A stretch of 64,000 nucleotides of DNA from Cellulomonas alba. GTDB taxonomy: Bacteria > Actinomycetota > Actinomycetes > Actinomycetales > Cellulomonadaceae. The notes under the pieces are model-generated. The model saw only the letters and a program-made list of their open reading frames with translations. It was not told the DNA's origin and ran no database searches. A program made the position numbers and the translations under genes. Of this stretch, positions 1 to 8,550 are shown in pieces. Position 1 is the stretch's first letter; every line of letters begins with the position of its first letter. The stretch covers positions 2,707,461-2,771,460 of the forward strand of contig NZ_JAUCGQ010000001.1 of assembly GCF_030362835.1 (NCBI RefSeq), read 5' to 3'.

Positions 1-229
1 CGGGACCCGCGGGGACCGACGTCGTGTCGACCTCGCACGCGTCGGCGCCACCGGCGCTGGTCAGGGTGACGGCGACCTTGGCGGCGCCGCCGGACGTGGC
101 GGAACCGGACGGCTGCGCGGCGGGCTCGCCGCCGCCGGAGCTGCACGCGGCCAGGGCGAGCGCGGCCAGCGCGGCCACCGTGGCTGCGGCCGCTGCGGTG
201 CGCGGGCGCGACGAGGTCGGGTTCTGCAC
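1..229 (-). CDS. efeO: EfeO-like iron-uptake lipoprotein, N-terminal part only
   Basis: Only the first 76 codons lie in the window. The GTG start at 229 follows a GAGGAG-type ribosome site and begins 13 nt after the efeU stop. The product starts with an Arg-containing signal peptide and an alanine/leucine-rich core ending in a lipobox (LAAC, Cys about residue 29). A Ser/Gly linker and the start of a cupredoxin-like domain with an early Cys follow. Position directly behind efeU supports EfeO, the periplasmic partner that hands iron to the EfeU permease; this family carries a cupredoxin and/or M75 domain. The M75 part is outside the window, so the name rests on context and the lipoprotein start. 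Confidence 0.75.
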   Translation of the reverse strand, partial: MQNPTSSRPRTAAAAATVAALAALALAACSSGGGEPAAQPSGSATSGGAAKVAVTLTSAGGADACEVDTTSVPAGP

Positions 230-242
230 GGTGAGGAGCTCC

Positions 243-1823
243 TCAGGCGTCGACGGGGAGGGCAGCCGCGGGGGCCGCCACGGGCGTGGGGGTCGAGGGG
301 ACCGCGGCGCGCAAAGCGCGGCGGTGGCGCAGCCCGGCCGCGGCGAGCGCGGCGGCGGCGACGAGCAGGACGAGCGGCAGCCAGCGGTTCCACAGCGTGC
401 GGTCCGCGGCGGCGCTCTGAGCGTCGGCCAGGCGGTCGGCGGTCGCCGCGACCGTGGCCGGGTCGACCTGCCACTGCGCGGGCCCGGCCGATCCGGGGAG
501 CGTCGCGACGGTCATCGCACGCGGCATCTGCAGCCCGCCGCCCGACAGCGTGACGACGGCCTTGCCCGTCTGCGTCGCGTCGAGCAGCGAGCCGTGCGCG
601 GTCCACGCGGTGCCCGTGGTCGTCACGGTCCACGCCGCGTCGTACGGTCCGGTGGCGGCCTGCGGGTCGACGCCGACCGGCAGGCGGCCGCCCGCGAGGG
701 CGACCAGCTCGGTGAGCGTCAGCGTGGCCGGGAGGTCCGCTGCGTCCTGGCCGGTCCACGTCCACCGCGTCGCGTCGACACCCGAGCGGACGGCGGCGAC
801 GGGGTGCGACAGCGCGGTGCGCGTGCTGCCGTCGGCGGTCGTCAGCACGAGGGCGCCGCGCTCGACGTCGGCGGTGCCGACGCGGTCCGAGCCGGCGACC
901 ACGTCGACCGGCCCACCCGCGCGCGCGGGTGCGGCGGCCGGCACGGCGACCACCAGCACGAGGCCGACGACGGCGAGCCCCGCGGCGAGCGACAGCTGCA
1001 GGCGCGGCACCTGCGCGCCCTGCGCGCGACGCTTCGGCGGCCACAGCACGTACGCCAGCAGCGGCACGAGGTAGAGCGTCCACCCGAGCACCTCGACGGC
1101 ACGCGGGTCGGCGCGGATGCCGAGCACGCCGGTGATCAGGGCGGCCTGCACGCTCCCGTAGGGCGCGAGCCACGACAGGTCGGCGACCTTCGTCTGGCCG
1201 ATCGTGAGCCAGCCGGACTCGTGCGCGGTGCGCAGCACGCCCATGACGAGCCCGGCCGCGACGAGCACGAGGAAGACGCTCGTCACCTGGAAGAACCGGC
1301 CGAGGTTGAACCGGATCCCGCCCTGGTAGAGGCCGATGCCGATGACGACGGAGATGCCGATGCCGAGCACCGCACCGAGCGCGGCGGCGCCGACGCTCGT
1401 CGAGTTCTGGAACGTCGCGAGCAGGAAGACCGAGGTCTCGAAGCCTTCCTTGACGATCGCGAGGAACGCCATGCCGGCGACCGCCCACGTCGTGCCGTCC
1501 TTGAGCGCCGCGCCCGCGTGCGCCTCGAGGTCCTTCTTCAGGCCGCGGGCGTGCGTGCTCATCCACACGACCATGCCGGTGACGAACACGAGCGCGACGG
1601 CGCCCACGACCGTCTCCATGCCCTCCTGGGCACGCTGCGGCAGGCTCATCGAGACGAGCTCGAGGCCGACGCCGATCGTCACGCTCAGCAGCAGGGCCGC
1701 GGCGACGCCGAGCCACATGGGTCGCAGCGACGACCCGTTGCGCTTGAGGAAGGCGGCGAGGATGCCGACGATCAGCGCGGCCTCGAGGCCTTCGCGCAGG
1801 CCGATCACCAGCGTCGCGAGCAC
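243..1823 (-). CDS. efeU: FTR1-family ferrous iron permease EfeU with extra C-terminal domain
   Basis: Membrane permease of the Efe/FTR1 iron uptake system, expected to work with EfeO and EfeB. It has the family's two iron-binding motifs, REGLE at residues 10-14 and KEGFE at 125-129, in a seven-helix core spanning about the first 280 residues. The protein is 526 residues, much longer than a bare EfeU. Residues about 285-475 form a soluble, Thr/Ala/Val-rich region, followed by a further helix (about 480-498) and a Pro/Ala tail, so an extracytoplasmic domain appears fused to the permease. First gene of the iron operon, followed closely by efeO; an iron box lies about 60 nt upstream. Confidence 0.9.
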   Translation of the reverse strand: MLATLVIGLREGLEAALIVGILAAFLKRNGSSLRPMWLGVAAALLLSVTIGVGLELVSMSLPQRAQEGMETVVGAVALVFVTGMVVWMSTHARGLKKDLEAHAGAALKDGTTWAVAGMAFLAIVKEGFETSVFLLATFQNSTSVGAAALGAVLGIGISVVIGIGLYQGGIRFNLGRFFQVTSVFLVLVAAGLVMGVLRTAHESGWLTIGQTKVADLSWLAPYGSVQAALITGVLGIRADPRAVEVLGWTLYLVPLLAYVLWPPKRRAQGAQVPRLQLSLAAGLAVVGLVLVVAVPAAAPARAGGPVDVVAGSDRVGTADVERGALVLTTADGSTRTALSHPVAAVRSGVDATRWTWTGQDAADLPATLTLTELVALAGGRLPVGVDPQAATGPYDAAWTVTTTGTAWTAHGSLLDATQTGKAVVTLSGGGLQMPRAMTVATLPGSAGPAQWQVDPATVAATADRLADAQSAAADRTLWNRWLPLVLLVAAAALAAAGLRHRRALRAAVPSTPTPVAAPAAALPVDA

Positions 1824-1885
1824 CGACGTCTCCCTCGTGGATGGGTGTGGACCGGGGCGCCGGCTGATCGCAGCGTCGCCCGAGC

Positions 1886-1904
1886 GAAGGTAAGACTAAC
1901 CTCA
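1886..1904 (-). promoter_or_regulatory. IdeR/DtxR-type iron box upstream of efeUO
   Basis: On the minus strand the sequence reads TGAGGTTAGTCTTACCTTC. It matches 14 of 19 positions of the actinobacterial iron box TTAGGTTAGGCTAACCTAA and keeps the AGGTTAG and ACCT cores. It lies 63 nt before the efeU start, where a ferric-regulator repressor would act. Confidence 0.7.
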
Positions 1905-1982
1905 CTTCGCCCTCGGCTGAACCCCGGTCCGAGGATGTGAGACGACGCACACCGCGGGCGCCGCGCGAGCGGTCGGAGCGGC

Positions 1983-2531
1983 TCAGGCGCCCGCCGTCAG
2001 CCGCCCGAGCAGGTCCGGCCAGGCCTCCGCGAACGCGGGCAGCAGCGGCAGCGCCTCCACGTCGCCGACCCGCACCCACCGGATCTCGACGCTCTCCGGG
2101 TCGGTGACCGCGGGCTCCACGGCGCCGGGCACGCGCTCGCGGGCGAGCACGGTCGTGTACGACCAGTCGGGGTGGTGCAGCACGGACGTGCCGAGCACGA
2201 CGACGTCGGCCGGGTCGATGCCGGCCTCCTCGGCCGCCTCGCGCAGCGCCGCGTCCACGGCGGGCTCGTCGGGGTTGCGCGCGCCGCCCGGGACGCCCCA
2301 GGTGCCGCCCTGGTCGCTCCACGGCGCCCGGTGCTGGAGCACGATCGCGTCGGGCGCGCCGCCCGTCCTCCCGTCCGGGTAGCGGGCCAGCAGCAGCCCG
2401 GCGGCGCCGAACAGGCCCCAGTGCCGGCGCCCGCACGCGCACTCGACCCAGCCGTCGCCGGGCTGGCGGTGGTGCGGGTGCTGCGGCGGGGCGGGGACGG
2501 ACGGGAGGTCCGGTGGCTGCGCGGGTCGCAC
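1983..2531 (-). CDS. NUDIX hydrolase
   Basis: 182-residue hydrolase of nucleoside diphosphates linked to another group; the substrate cannot be read from sequence. A complete Nudix box is present from about residue 82: G-x5-E-x7-REAAEEAGI, with the REUxEExGU metal-binding core intact. The N-terminus has a short CACGRRHWG segment, as in NUDIX proteins preceded by a small Cys/His patch. It starts with GTG 16 nt behind the stop of the carboxylase alpha gene, so it is probably the second gene of that transcript. No ribosome site stands out before the start, so an internal start is possible. Confidence 0.85.
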   Translation of the reverse strand: MRPAQPPDLPSVPAPPQHPHHRQPGDGWVECACGRRHWGLFGAAGLLLARYPDGRTGGAPDAIVLQHRAPWSDQGGTWGVPGGARNPDEPAVDAALREAAEEAGIDPADVVVLGTSVLHHPDWSYTTVLARERVPGAVEPAVTDPESVEIRWVRVGDVEALPLLPAFAEAWPDLLGRLTAGA

Positions 2532-2547
2532 GGGCGAGCCGGTCGCG

Positions 2548-4353
2548 TCAGCCGAGGATGTCGCAGATGGCGCCGCCCGCGGTGACGCTCGCGCCCACGG
2601 ACGCCGTCAGCCCGCTCACGGTGCCCGCGCGGTGCGCGACCAGCGGCTGCTCCATCTTCATCGCCTCGAGCACGACGACGAGGTCGCCCTCGGCGACGGT
2701 CGAGCCGTCCTCGACCGCGACCTTGACGATCGTGCCCTGCATCGGCGACGCGAGCGTCGTCCCGTTGCCGCCGCCGGCGCGCTGCGCGGGGCGGCGCGCG
2801 GGCCGGCGGGCGGGCGCTCCCGGACGTCCCGCGCCCGGGCGGGCCAGGGCGAGAGCCGCGGGGAGCACGACCTCGAGCCGCTTGCCGCCGACCTCGACCA
2901 CGACGCGCTCGAGCGCGCCGGCCTCGTCGTCCTCCGAGTCGGCCGGTGCGGTGGTCGGACCGGTGAGCGACGGCAGCCTGTCCGCGAACTCCGTCTCGAT
3001 CCAGCGGGTGTGCACCGAGAACGGCTGCGCGGGGTCGGCCGGCGCGAACGCGGGCTCGTCGAGCACCGCGCGGTGGAACGGCACGACCGTGGGGATGCCG
3101 ACGACCTCGAGCTCGGCGAGCGCGCGACGAGCCCGCTCGATCGCCTGCGTGCGCGTCGCGCCGGTGACGATCAGCTTGGCGATCATCGAGTCGAACGCGC
3201 CCGAGACCGTGTCGCCCTCGACCACGCCGGAGTCGACGCGGACGCCCGGACCGGACGGGAAGCGCAGCGTCGAGATCTTGCCGGGTGCGGGCAGGAACCC
3301 GGCCGCGGGGTCCTCGCCGTTGATGCGGAACTCGAGCGAGTGGCCGCGCGTCGCGACCTCGTCGTAGCCGAGCGGCTCACCCGCCGCGATCCGCAGCTGC
3401 TCGCGCACGAGGTCGATGCCGCTGATCTCCTCCGTCACCGGGTGCTCGACCTGGAGGCGGGTGTTGACCTCGAGGAAGCTGACGGTGCCGTCGACCCCGA
3501 CGAGGAACTCGCACGTGCCCGCACCGACGTAGCCCGCCTCGCGGAGGATCGCCTTGCTCGACTCGACGAGCTGCGCGCGCTGCGCCTCGGTGAGGAACGG
3601 CGCCGGCGCCTCCTCGACGAGCTTCTGGTGGCGGCGCTGCAGCGAGCAGTCGCGCGTGCTGACGACGACGACGGTGCCGTGGCCGTCCGCGAGGCACTGC
3701 GTCTCGACGTGGCGCGGCTTGTCGAGGTACCGCTCGACGAAGCACTCGCCGCGGCCGAACGCGGCGACGGCCTCGCGCACCGCGGACTCGTAGAGCTCGT
3801 CGATCTCGTCGGCCGTGCGCACGACCTTGAGCCCGCGGCCGCCGCCGCCGAAGGCGGCCTTGATCGCGACCGGCAGGCCGTGCTCGGCGACGAACGCGTG
3901 GATCTCGTCGACGCCCGACACCGGGTCGGGCGTGCCGGCGACGAGCGGCGCGCCCGCGCGCTGCGCGATGTGGCGGGCGCTCACCTTGTCGCCCAGCGAC
4001 TCGATCGCCGCGGGCGGCGGCCCGATCCAGACGAGGCCCGCGTCGATGACGGCCTGCGCGAAGCCCGCGTTCTCGGACAGGAACCCGTACCCGGGGTGAA
4101 CGGCGTCGGCGCCCGCGCGCTTCGCGACGTCGAGCAGCTTGGTGACGTCGAGGTAGGTGTCCGCGGCCCGCGCGCCGTCGAGCGCGAACGCCTCGTCGGC
4201 GACCTTCACGTGCAGCGCCTCGCGGTCCTGGTCCGCGTAGACGGCGACCGAGGCGATCCGCGCGTCGCGGCACGCACGCGCGACGCGCACGGCGATCTCG
4301 CCGCGGTTGGCGATGAGGACCTTGGTGATGGCCTGGGCGGCGGAGCTGGGCAC
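2548..4353 (-). CDS. accA3: Acyl-CoA (acetyl/propionyl-CoA) carboxylase alpha chain: biotin carboxylase plus biotin carrier
   Basis: 601 residues. Order of parts: biotin carboxylase N-domain ([11 protein letters not shown]), ATP-grasp with the glycine-rich loop [11 protein letters not shown], carboxylase C-domain (EFRINGEDP), a short Ala/Pro/Arg linker (about 505-530), and a C-terminal biotinyl domain with EAMKM, biotin attached at Lys566. This fused layout is usual for actinobacterial AccA3/BccA, which carboxylates biotin with ATP and bicarbonate and passes CO2 to an AccD subunit. accD, accE and birA lie 5-9 kb away on the same map, and maf is the upstream neighbour, as in M. tuberculosis. 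GTG start; a TACGGT box lies 5 nt before it, suggesting a leaderless mRNA. Confidence 0.95.
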   Translation of the reverse strand: MPSSAAQAITKVLIANRGEIAVRVARACRDARIASVAVYADQDREALHVKVADEAFALDGARAADTYLDVTKLLDVAKRAGADAVHPGYGFLSENAGFAQAVIDAGLVWIGPPPAAIESLGDKVSARHIAQRAGAPLVAGTPDPVSGVDEIHAFVAEHGLPVAIKAAFGGGGRGLKVVRTADEIDELYESAVREAVAAFGRGECFVERYLDKPRHVETQCLADGHGTVVVVSTRDCSLQRRHQKLVEEAPAPFLTEAQRAQLVESSKAILREAGYVGAGTCEFLVGVDGTVSFLEVNTRLQVEHPVTEEISGIDLVREQLRIAAGEPLGYDEVATRGHSLEFRINGEDPAAGFLPAPGKISTLRFPSGPGVRVDSGVVEGDTVSGAFDSMIAKLIVTGATRTQAIERARRALAELEVVGIPTVVPFHRAVLDEPAFAPADPAQPFSVHTRWIETEFADRLPSLTGPTTAPADSEDDEAGALERVVVEVGGKRLEVVLPAALALARPGAGRPGAPARRPARRPAQRAGGGNGTTLASPMQGTIVKVAVEDGSTVAEGDLVVVLEAMKMEQPLVAHRAGTVSGLTASVGASVTAGGAICDILG

Positions 4354-4358
4354 GGCTC

Positions 4359-4364
4359 ACCGTA
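4359..4364 (-). promoter_or_regulatory. Candidate -10 box (TACGGT) of leaderless accA3 transcript
   Basis: TACGGT on the minus strand, 5 nt before the GTG start. No Shine-Dalgarno sequence lies between them. Confidence 0.45.
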
Positions 4365-4522
4365 ACGCCCGGGGCGCGAGCGGCCCGTGTCGGGGCGGAG
4401 GCGCCGCGCAAGATTGGAGGACCGACCAACGTCCCGGCACGTGGATTTGTAGAGACCCTACGACGACGCGGGAGGCGCGGGCGGTACGCGGCGTCCCGCC
4501 TTGTCCCGATCCGCCAACGCGG

Positions 4523-5236
4523 TCAGCTCCGCCAGAGGTCCGTGACCGTCACGTCGAGCTCGCCGAGGAGCTCGCGCAGCAGGGGCAGCGACAGGCCGAC
4601 GACGTTGTGGTGGTCGCCCTCGATGCTCTCGACGAACGGCCCGCCGAGCCCGTCGACGGTGAACGCGCCCGCGACGAGGAGCGGCTCGCCCGTCGCGACG
4701 TACGCGGCGACCTCGGCGTCGGAGACGTCGGCGAAGTGGACGGTCGTCGACGCGGTCGCACCGAACGTCGCGCCCGTGCCGGTGCCGGTGCCGTCGGCGC
4801 CGGTGGGGCGGAGGTCGACGAGCCAGTGGCCCGTGTGCAGCACGCCGGTGCGACCTCGCATCGCGCGCCAGCGGCGCACCGCGTCGTCGGCGTCCGTCGG
4901 CTTGCCGAGCACCTCGCCGTCGAGCTCGAGCATCGAGTCGCAGCCGAGCAGCAGCACGTCGTCGAGGTCGTCGTCGTCCGTCGCGGGCTCGCCGTCCGCG
5001 TCGCGCACCACGAGCTCGCGCGCGCCGTCGTCGAGCGCGCGGGCGACGTCCTCGGCCTTGGCCTGCGCGAGCACGAGCACGGCGTCCGCGGGGTCGAGCG
5101 CACCGAAGCGCTCGCGGGCGGCGGCCAGCACGGCGTCCTCGTCGACCGACGAGACCGCCACGAGCGGGTCGATGCCCGCGGCGCGGAGCGTGGCGCGGCG
5201 GGCGGGCGAGGCGGAGGCGAGCAGCAGGCGGGTCAC
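4523..5236 (-). CDS. maf: Maf family nucleoside triphosphate pyrophosphatase
   Basis: 237-residue cytoplasmic house-cleaning enzyme that hydrolyses non-canonical or modified nucleoside triphosphates and is linked to septum control. Signatures seen: LLLASASPARR at the N-terminus (substrate loop), GCDSMLELDGEVLGKP in the middle (catalytic Asp region), and the C-terminal GPF-x3-IEGDHHNVVGL. The central part holds a roughly 25-residue Asp-rich insertion between the second and third motifs. A longer reading frame continues upstream, but homology begins at VTRLLLAS, so the GTG at 5236 is chosen; a TAGGCT box 8 nt before it fits a leaderless mRNA. Same strand as accA3, 169 nt upstream. Confidence 0.92.
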   Translation of the reverse strand: MTRLLLASASPARRATLRAAGIDPLVAVSSVDEDAVLAAARERFGALDPADAVLVLAQAKAEDVARALDDGARELVVRDADGEPATDDDDLDDVLLLGCDSMLELDGEVLGKPTDADDAVRRWRAMRGRTGVLHTGHWLVDLRPTGADGTGTGTGATFGATASTTVHFADVSDAEVAAYVATGEPLLVAGAFTVDGLGGPFVESIEGDHHNVVGLSLPLLRELLGELDVTVTDLWRS

Positions 5237-5244
5237 GAGCCGCG

Positions 5245-5250
5245 AGCCTA
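5245..5250 (-). promoter_or_regulatory. Candidate -10 box (TAGGCT) of maf
   Basis: TAGGCT on the minus strand ends 8 nt before the GTG start of maf; there is no ribosome site in the gap. Confidence 0.4.
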
Positions 5251-5367
5251 CGTCGGCAGATCCGGCCGGACCCGTCGGGCCGGCCCGAGGATTCACAGGA
5301 CGTTCGGCGTCATCACGCGCTCGCGGCCACGGCACAATGACGGGGTCCCCCAGGCGGAGGAGCAGGA

Positions 5368-6075
5368 GTGAGCGACATGACGAAGGCGTCCGCACGGCAG
5401 GTCGACGACGTCGGCCCGGACGACGTCGACCCGGACGAGCTGCTCGACGAGCTCGACGACGACCCGGACCTCGACCGCCCCGCGACGCCCGAGTGGCGCC
5501 GCAGGACCGCGATCGAGATGGCGATCTCGGGCGCGATCGGGCTCATCGCCTCGTTCGTGCTGTCGATCGACTTCGTCAAGCTCGCCGCGAACCCCAAGGC
5601 CTCGTTGAGCTGCAGCATCAACGACAAGATCAACTGCGCGACGGTCGCCAAGGACTGGGCCGCGCACCTGCTGGGCGACTACTTCCCGAACGCCTTCCTG
5701 GGCATCGCCGCCGAGGCCGTCGTCATCACCGTCGCGGTCGCGATCATCGGCGGCGTCGTCTTCCCGCGCTGGTTCATGCTGACCGCGCAGGCCATCTACA
5801 CGGTCGGGTTCCTCTTCGCATGGTGGCTGTTCTACGAGTCGTTCTTCCGCATCCACGCGCTGTGCCCGTGGTGCCTGCTGATCACCGTGACGACGACGCT
5901 CGTGTGGGCGGGCCTGACGCGCATCAACGTGCGCGACGGCAACCTCTTCCCCGGTCCGCGCGGCGCGGGCATGCGGCGGTTCGTCGCGGCCGGCAACGAC
6001 TGGTTCGTGACGATCGCGCTCATCGTGGTCCTCGCCGCGATGGTGATGTTCAAGTACGGCTACTCGCTCTTCTGA
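5368..6075 (+). CDS. Vitamin K epoxide reductase (VKOR) family membrane protein
   Basis: 235-residue membrane oxidoreductase that reoxidises the disulfide-forming machinery of the envelope by passing electrons to quinone. It has an acidic N-terminal tail of about 40 residues (Asp/Glu-rich), then four or five hydrophobic segments. The expected cysteines are present: a loop pair in CSINDKINC and a CPWC active-site motif (HALCPWC). No thioredoxin-like domain is fused, so it would need a separate DsbA-like partner, not present nearby. The GTG start follows GGAGGAGCAGGA. Divergent from maf; a strong hairpin terminator separates it from the convergent DUF885 gene. Confidence 0.93.
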   Translation: MSDMTKASARQVDDVGPDDVDPDELLDELDDDPDLDRPATPEWRRRTAIEMAISGAIGLIASFVLSIDFVKLAANPKASLSCSINDKINCATVAKDWAAHLLGDYFPNAFLGIAAEAVVITVAVAIIGGVVFPRWFMLTAQAIYTVGFLFAWWLFYESFFRIHALCPWCLLITVTTTLVWAGLTRINVRDGNLFPGPRGAGMRRFVAAGNDWFVTIALIVVLAAMVMFKYGYSLF

Positions 6076-6090
6076 GCACCCGCTCACGCC

Positions 6091-6128
6091 ACGAGGGCGC
6101 GCCCGCCGGTGAGCGGGCGCGCCCTCGT
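6091..6128. terminator. Bidirectional hairpin terminator between VKOR and DUF885 genes
   Basis: A perfect 16-bp inverted repeat (6091-6106 with 6113-6128) with a 6-nt loop lies between two convergent stop codons. Neither side has a long T run, as is usual at this GC content. Confidence 0.85.
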
Positions 6129-6150
6129 CGTCTGCGGCGCCGGGTACTGC

Positions 6151-7872
6151 TCAGCCGACGAACGTGCCCTTGAGCACGTCGAGCGGCACGCCGCCCAGCG
6201 CGAGCGCGCGGGCGTGGAAGTCGCGCAGCGAGAACTCCTCGCCGCGGGCGCGGGCCGCGGCGGCCGCACCGTCGCGCGTCTCCTCCCAGAGCCGCTGGCC
6301 GACCTTGTACGACGGCGCCTGCCCGGGCCAGCCCAGGTAGCGGTTCCACTCGAAGCGGATGAACGCCTCCGGCATGTTGATGTTGGAGCGCAGCAGCTCC
6401 CAGCCCTTGTCGGCGTCCCACGTGCCGCCGCCGTACTCGGCGGGGGCCGGCAGGCCGAGGTGCACGCCGATGTCGAACACGACGCGCGCGGCGCGCATCC
6501 GCTGCCCGTCGAGCATGCCGAGCCGGTCGCCCGCGTCGTCGAGGAAGCCGAGGTCCGCCATGAGGCGCTCGGCGTACAGCGCCCAGCCCTCGCCGTGGCC
6601 CGAGATCCAGCAGGCGAGGCGCCGCCAGGTGTTGAGCGTCGCGCGCTCGAACACGGCCTGGCCGATCTGCAGGTGATGCCCCGGCACGCCCTCGTGGTAG
6701 ACGGTCGTCTTCTCCCGCCACGTGTTGAACGTCGTCACCTCGGGCGGCACGGACCACCACATGCGGCCCGGGCGGCTGAAGTCGTCGCTCGGACCGGTGT
6801 AGTAGATGCCGCCGTTCTGCGTCGGCGCGATGCGGCACTCGAGCGTGCGCAGCGGCTCGGCGATCGCGAAGTGCACGCCGTCGAGCGCGTCGATCGCCGC
6901 GTCGGACGTCTCCTGCATCCAGCGGCGCAGCGCGTCGGTGCCCTCGAGGCGGCGGGTGGGGTCCTGGTCGAGCACGGCCACCGCCTGCTCGACGGTCGCG
7001 CCCGGACCTGCGATCTGCGCGGCGACGGCCTCCTGCTCGGCGACCACGCGCGCGAGCTCCTCGAGCCCCCACCGGTACGTCTCGTCGAGGTCGACGGTCG
7101 CGCCGAGGAACGTCCGCGACAGCAGGCCGTAGCGCTCGCGGCCCACGCCGTCGGCGGCCGGCGCCTGGGGCGCGAGCTCGTCGCGCAGGTAGCTCGCGAG
7201 GTTCGCGTACGCCTGGCGCGCGGCGGTCGCGCCGCGCTCGAGCTCGGCACGCACGATCGAGCACGACGACGAGTCGTCGAGCGCGGCGTCGGCCTCCGGC
7301 CCCGCGACGAACGACGTGAAGAACGAGGTCTGCGGGTCAGCGAGCTCGTCGGCCTGGCGGATCGCCTCCTCGACCTGGCGGATCGCGGCGACGCGGCCCT
7401 GCGACGCCGAGTGGCGCAGCGACTCGACGTAGCCGCCCAGCGCGTCGGGCATCGCGTTCAGCCGCGCGGCGATGTTCGACCAGTGCTCGGGGGTGCCCGT
7501 CGGCATGACGTCGAAGACGTCGCGGAGCTGCACCACCGACGCGATGTTGTTGAGCTCGCGCTGCGGCTCGCCGGCCTCCTCGAGCTCGACCTCGAGGCCG
7601 AGGCGCTCGCGCATCGCGGCGAGCGTGACGCGGTCGATGTCGTCGACGGGGGTGACGCCGTCGAGCTCCCGGAGCGTCGCGCGGGACAGGTCGGCCCGGG
7701 CGGCGTGCCCCGCCGGCGAGAAGTCCGTCATCTCGTGGTCGTGGCCGGCGATGCCCACGCCCGTGGCGGAGACGGGGTCGAGGGTCGCGTACCTGTCGAT
7801 GTGGGCCTCGGCGATCGCGTCGATCGCCGTCGGGGTGCGCGGAGCGGGGGAGGACTCGTGCGTCGTCGTCAC
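6151..7872 (-). CDS. DUF885 family protein (putative metallopeptidase-like)
   Basis: 573 residues, within the usual DUF885 size. It carries YHEGVPGHHLQIGQ at roughly two thirds of its length, the conserved HExxGH-like zinc-binding pattern of the family. WWSVPPEV and a C-terminal RFEWNRYLGWPGQAPSYKVG segment are also family-like. DUF885 proteins are thought to be metallocarboxypeptidase or dipeptidase-like; no substrate is known here. No signal peptide, so probably cytoplasmic. The GTG at 7872 is preferred over a TTG 27 nt upstream because a TAAGGT -10 box sits 7 nt before it. Divergent from the ECF sigma factor gene. Confidence 0.85.
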   Translation of the reverse strand: MTTTHESSPAPRTPTAIDAIAEAHIDRYATLDPVSATGVGIAGHDHEMTDFSPAGHAARADLSRATLRELDGVTPVDDIDRVTLAAMRERLGLEVELEEAGEPQRELNNIASVVQLRDVFDVMPTGTPEHWSNIAARLNAMPDALGGYVESLRHSASQGRVAAIRQVEEAIRQADELADPQTSFFTSFVAGPEADAALDDSSSCSIVRAELERGATAARQAYANLASYLRDELAPQAPAADGVGRERYGLLSRTFLGATVDLDETYRWGLEELARVVAEQEAVAAQIAGPGATVEQAVAVLDQDPTRRLEGTDALRRWMQETSDAAIDALDGVHFAIAEPLRTLECRIAPTQNGGIYYTGPSDDFSRPGRMWWSVPPEVTTFNTWREKTTVYHEGVPGHHLQIGQAVFERATLNTWRRLACWISGHGEGWALYAERLMADLGFLDDAGDRLGMLDGQRMRAARVVFDIGVHLGLPAPAEYGGGTWDADKGWELLRSNINMPEAFIRFEWNRYLGWPGQAPSYKVGQRLWEETRDGAAAAARARGEEFSLRDFHARALALGGVPLDVLKGTFVG

Positions 7873-7879
7873 CCGGGAG

Positions 7880-7885
7880 ACCTTA
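7880..7885 (-). promoter_or_regulatory. Candidate -10 box (TAAGGT) of the DUF885 gene
   Basis: TAAGGT on the minus strand lies 7 nt before the GTG start, the spacing expected of a leaderless mRNA. Confidence 0.45.
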
Positions 7886-7923
7886 CCGGGCAGTAGCAAT
7901 CACGCACCTGACCAGGACGACCC

Positions 7924-7951
7924 CAACGTTTCGGCCCCGCTCGTGCGTCTT
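7924..7951 (+). promoter_or_regulatory. Candidate ECF-type autoregulatory promoter of the sigma factor gene
   Basis: CAACGTT (7924-7930) and CGTCTT (7946-7951) are separated by 15 nt. This resembles the AAC-type -35 and CGTC-type -10 elements of ECF sigma factors, and lies 62 nt before the sigma gene. The match is by eye only. Confidence 0.45.
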
Positions 7952-8013
7952 CACCACGACGATCGTCCAGGGCGCGCAGGGGGCGTCGTGGAGACCGACG
8001 CGAAGGGACGGGC

Positions 8014-8550
8014 ATGGCGCAGGACTGGGAACGCCGCGTGGACGAGCTCGTCCGCGACCGCGGCGCCTCGCTCCTCCGCTACGCCGTCCTGCTGACGGGC
8101 GACGTCGCGGCGGCCGAGGACCTCGTCCAGGACGCGGTCGTCGCGACGTTCGTCCGACGCGCGTCCGTCCGTGACGCGGCGGCGGCCGAGGCCTACGTCC
8201 GGCGGGTGATCCTCACCCGGTTCGTCGACGGCTACCGGCGGGACCGGCGCTGGCGTGGCCTGCACCACCTGCTCGCTCGGCCCGAGGAGCACCCGGGCAT
8301 CGAGGAGCACGCGGGTGGCCGCGCGGACGTGCTGGCCGCGCTGCGGACGCTCGCGCCCCGGGTCCGCGCGTGCGTCGTGCTGCGGTTCTACGAGGACCTC
8401 ACCGTGCCGGAGGTCGCCGCACGGCTCGGGCTCTCGCCGGGTGCCGTCAAGAGATACCTGAGCGACGGGCTGCGCGCGCTCCACGTGCAGCTCGGCACGG
8501 ACGCGGACCCCGGGGACACGCGATGGGTGATCGAGGTGAGCAAGCCATGA
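8014..8550 (+). CDS. SigE-family ECF RNA polymerase sigma factor
   Basis: 178 residues, the usual length of ECF sigma factors. Region 2 is seen in LLRYAVLLTGD followed by AAEDLVQDAVVATF and VRRVILTRFVDGYRR; region 4 in LRFYEDLTVPEVAARLGLS followed by GAVKRYLSDGL. The AVLLTGD/AEDLVQ style is that of the SigE subfamily common in actinobacteria. It overlaps the next gene by 4 nt (ATGA), so both are translated together; that gene encodes a probable membrane anti-sigma protein. A possible ECF promoter upstream suggests self-regulation. The signal sensed is unknown. Confidence 0.9.
   Translation: MAQDWERRVDELVRDRGASLLRYAVLLTGDVAAAEDLVQDAVVATFVRRASVRDAAAAEAYVRRVILTRFVDGYRRDRRWRGLHHLLARPEEHPGIEEHAGGRADVLAALRTLAPRVRACVVLRFYEDLTVPEVAARLGLSPGAVKRYLSDGLRALHVQLGTDADPGDTRWVIEVSKP

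Noticed and set aside
24..1940. Very long plus-strand open frame opposite the iron uptake genes
   Set aside because: Arg/Ala/Gly-rich shadow of efeU produced by high GC; no motifs, and efeU on the other strand has clear family signatures.
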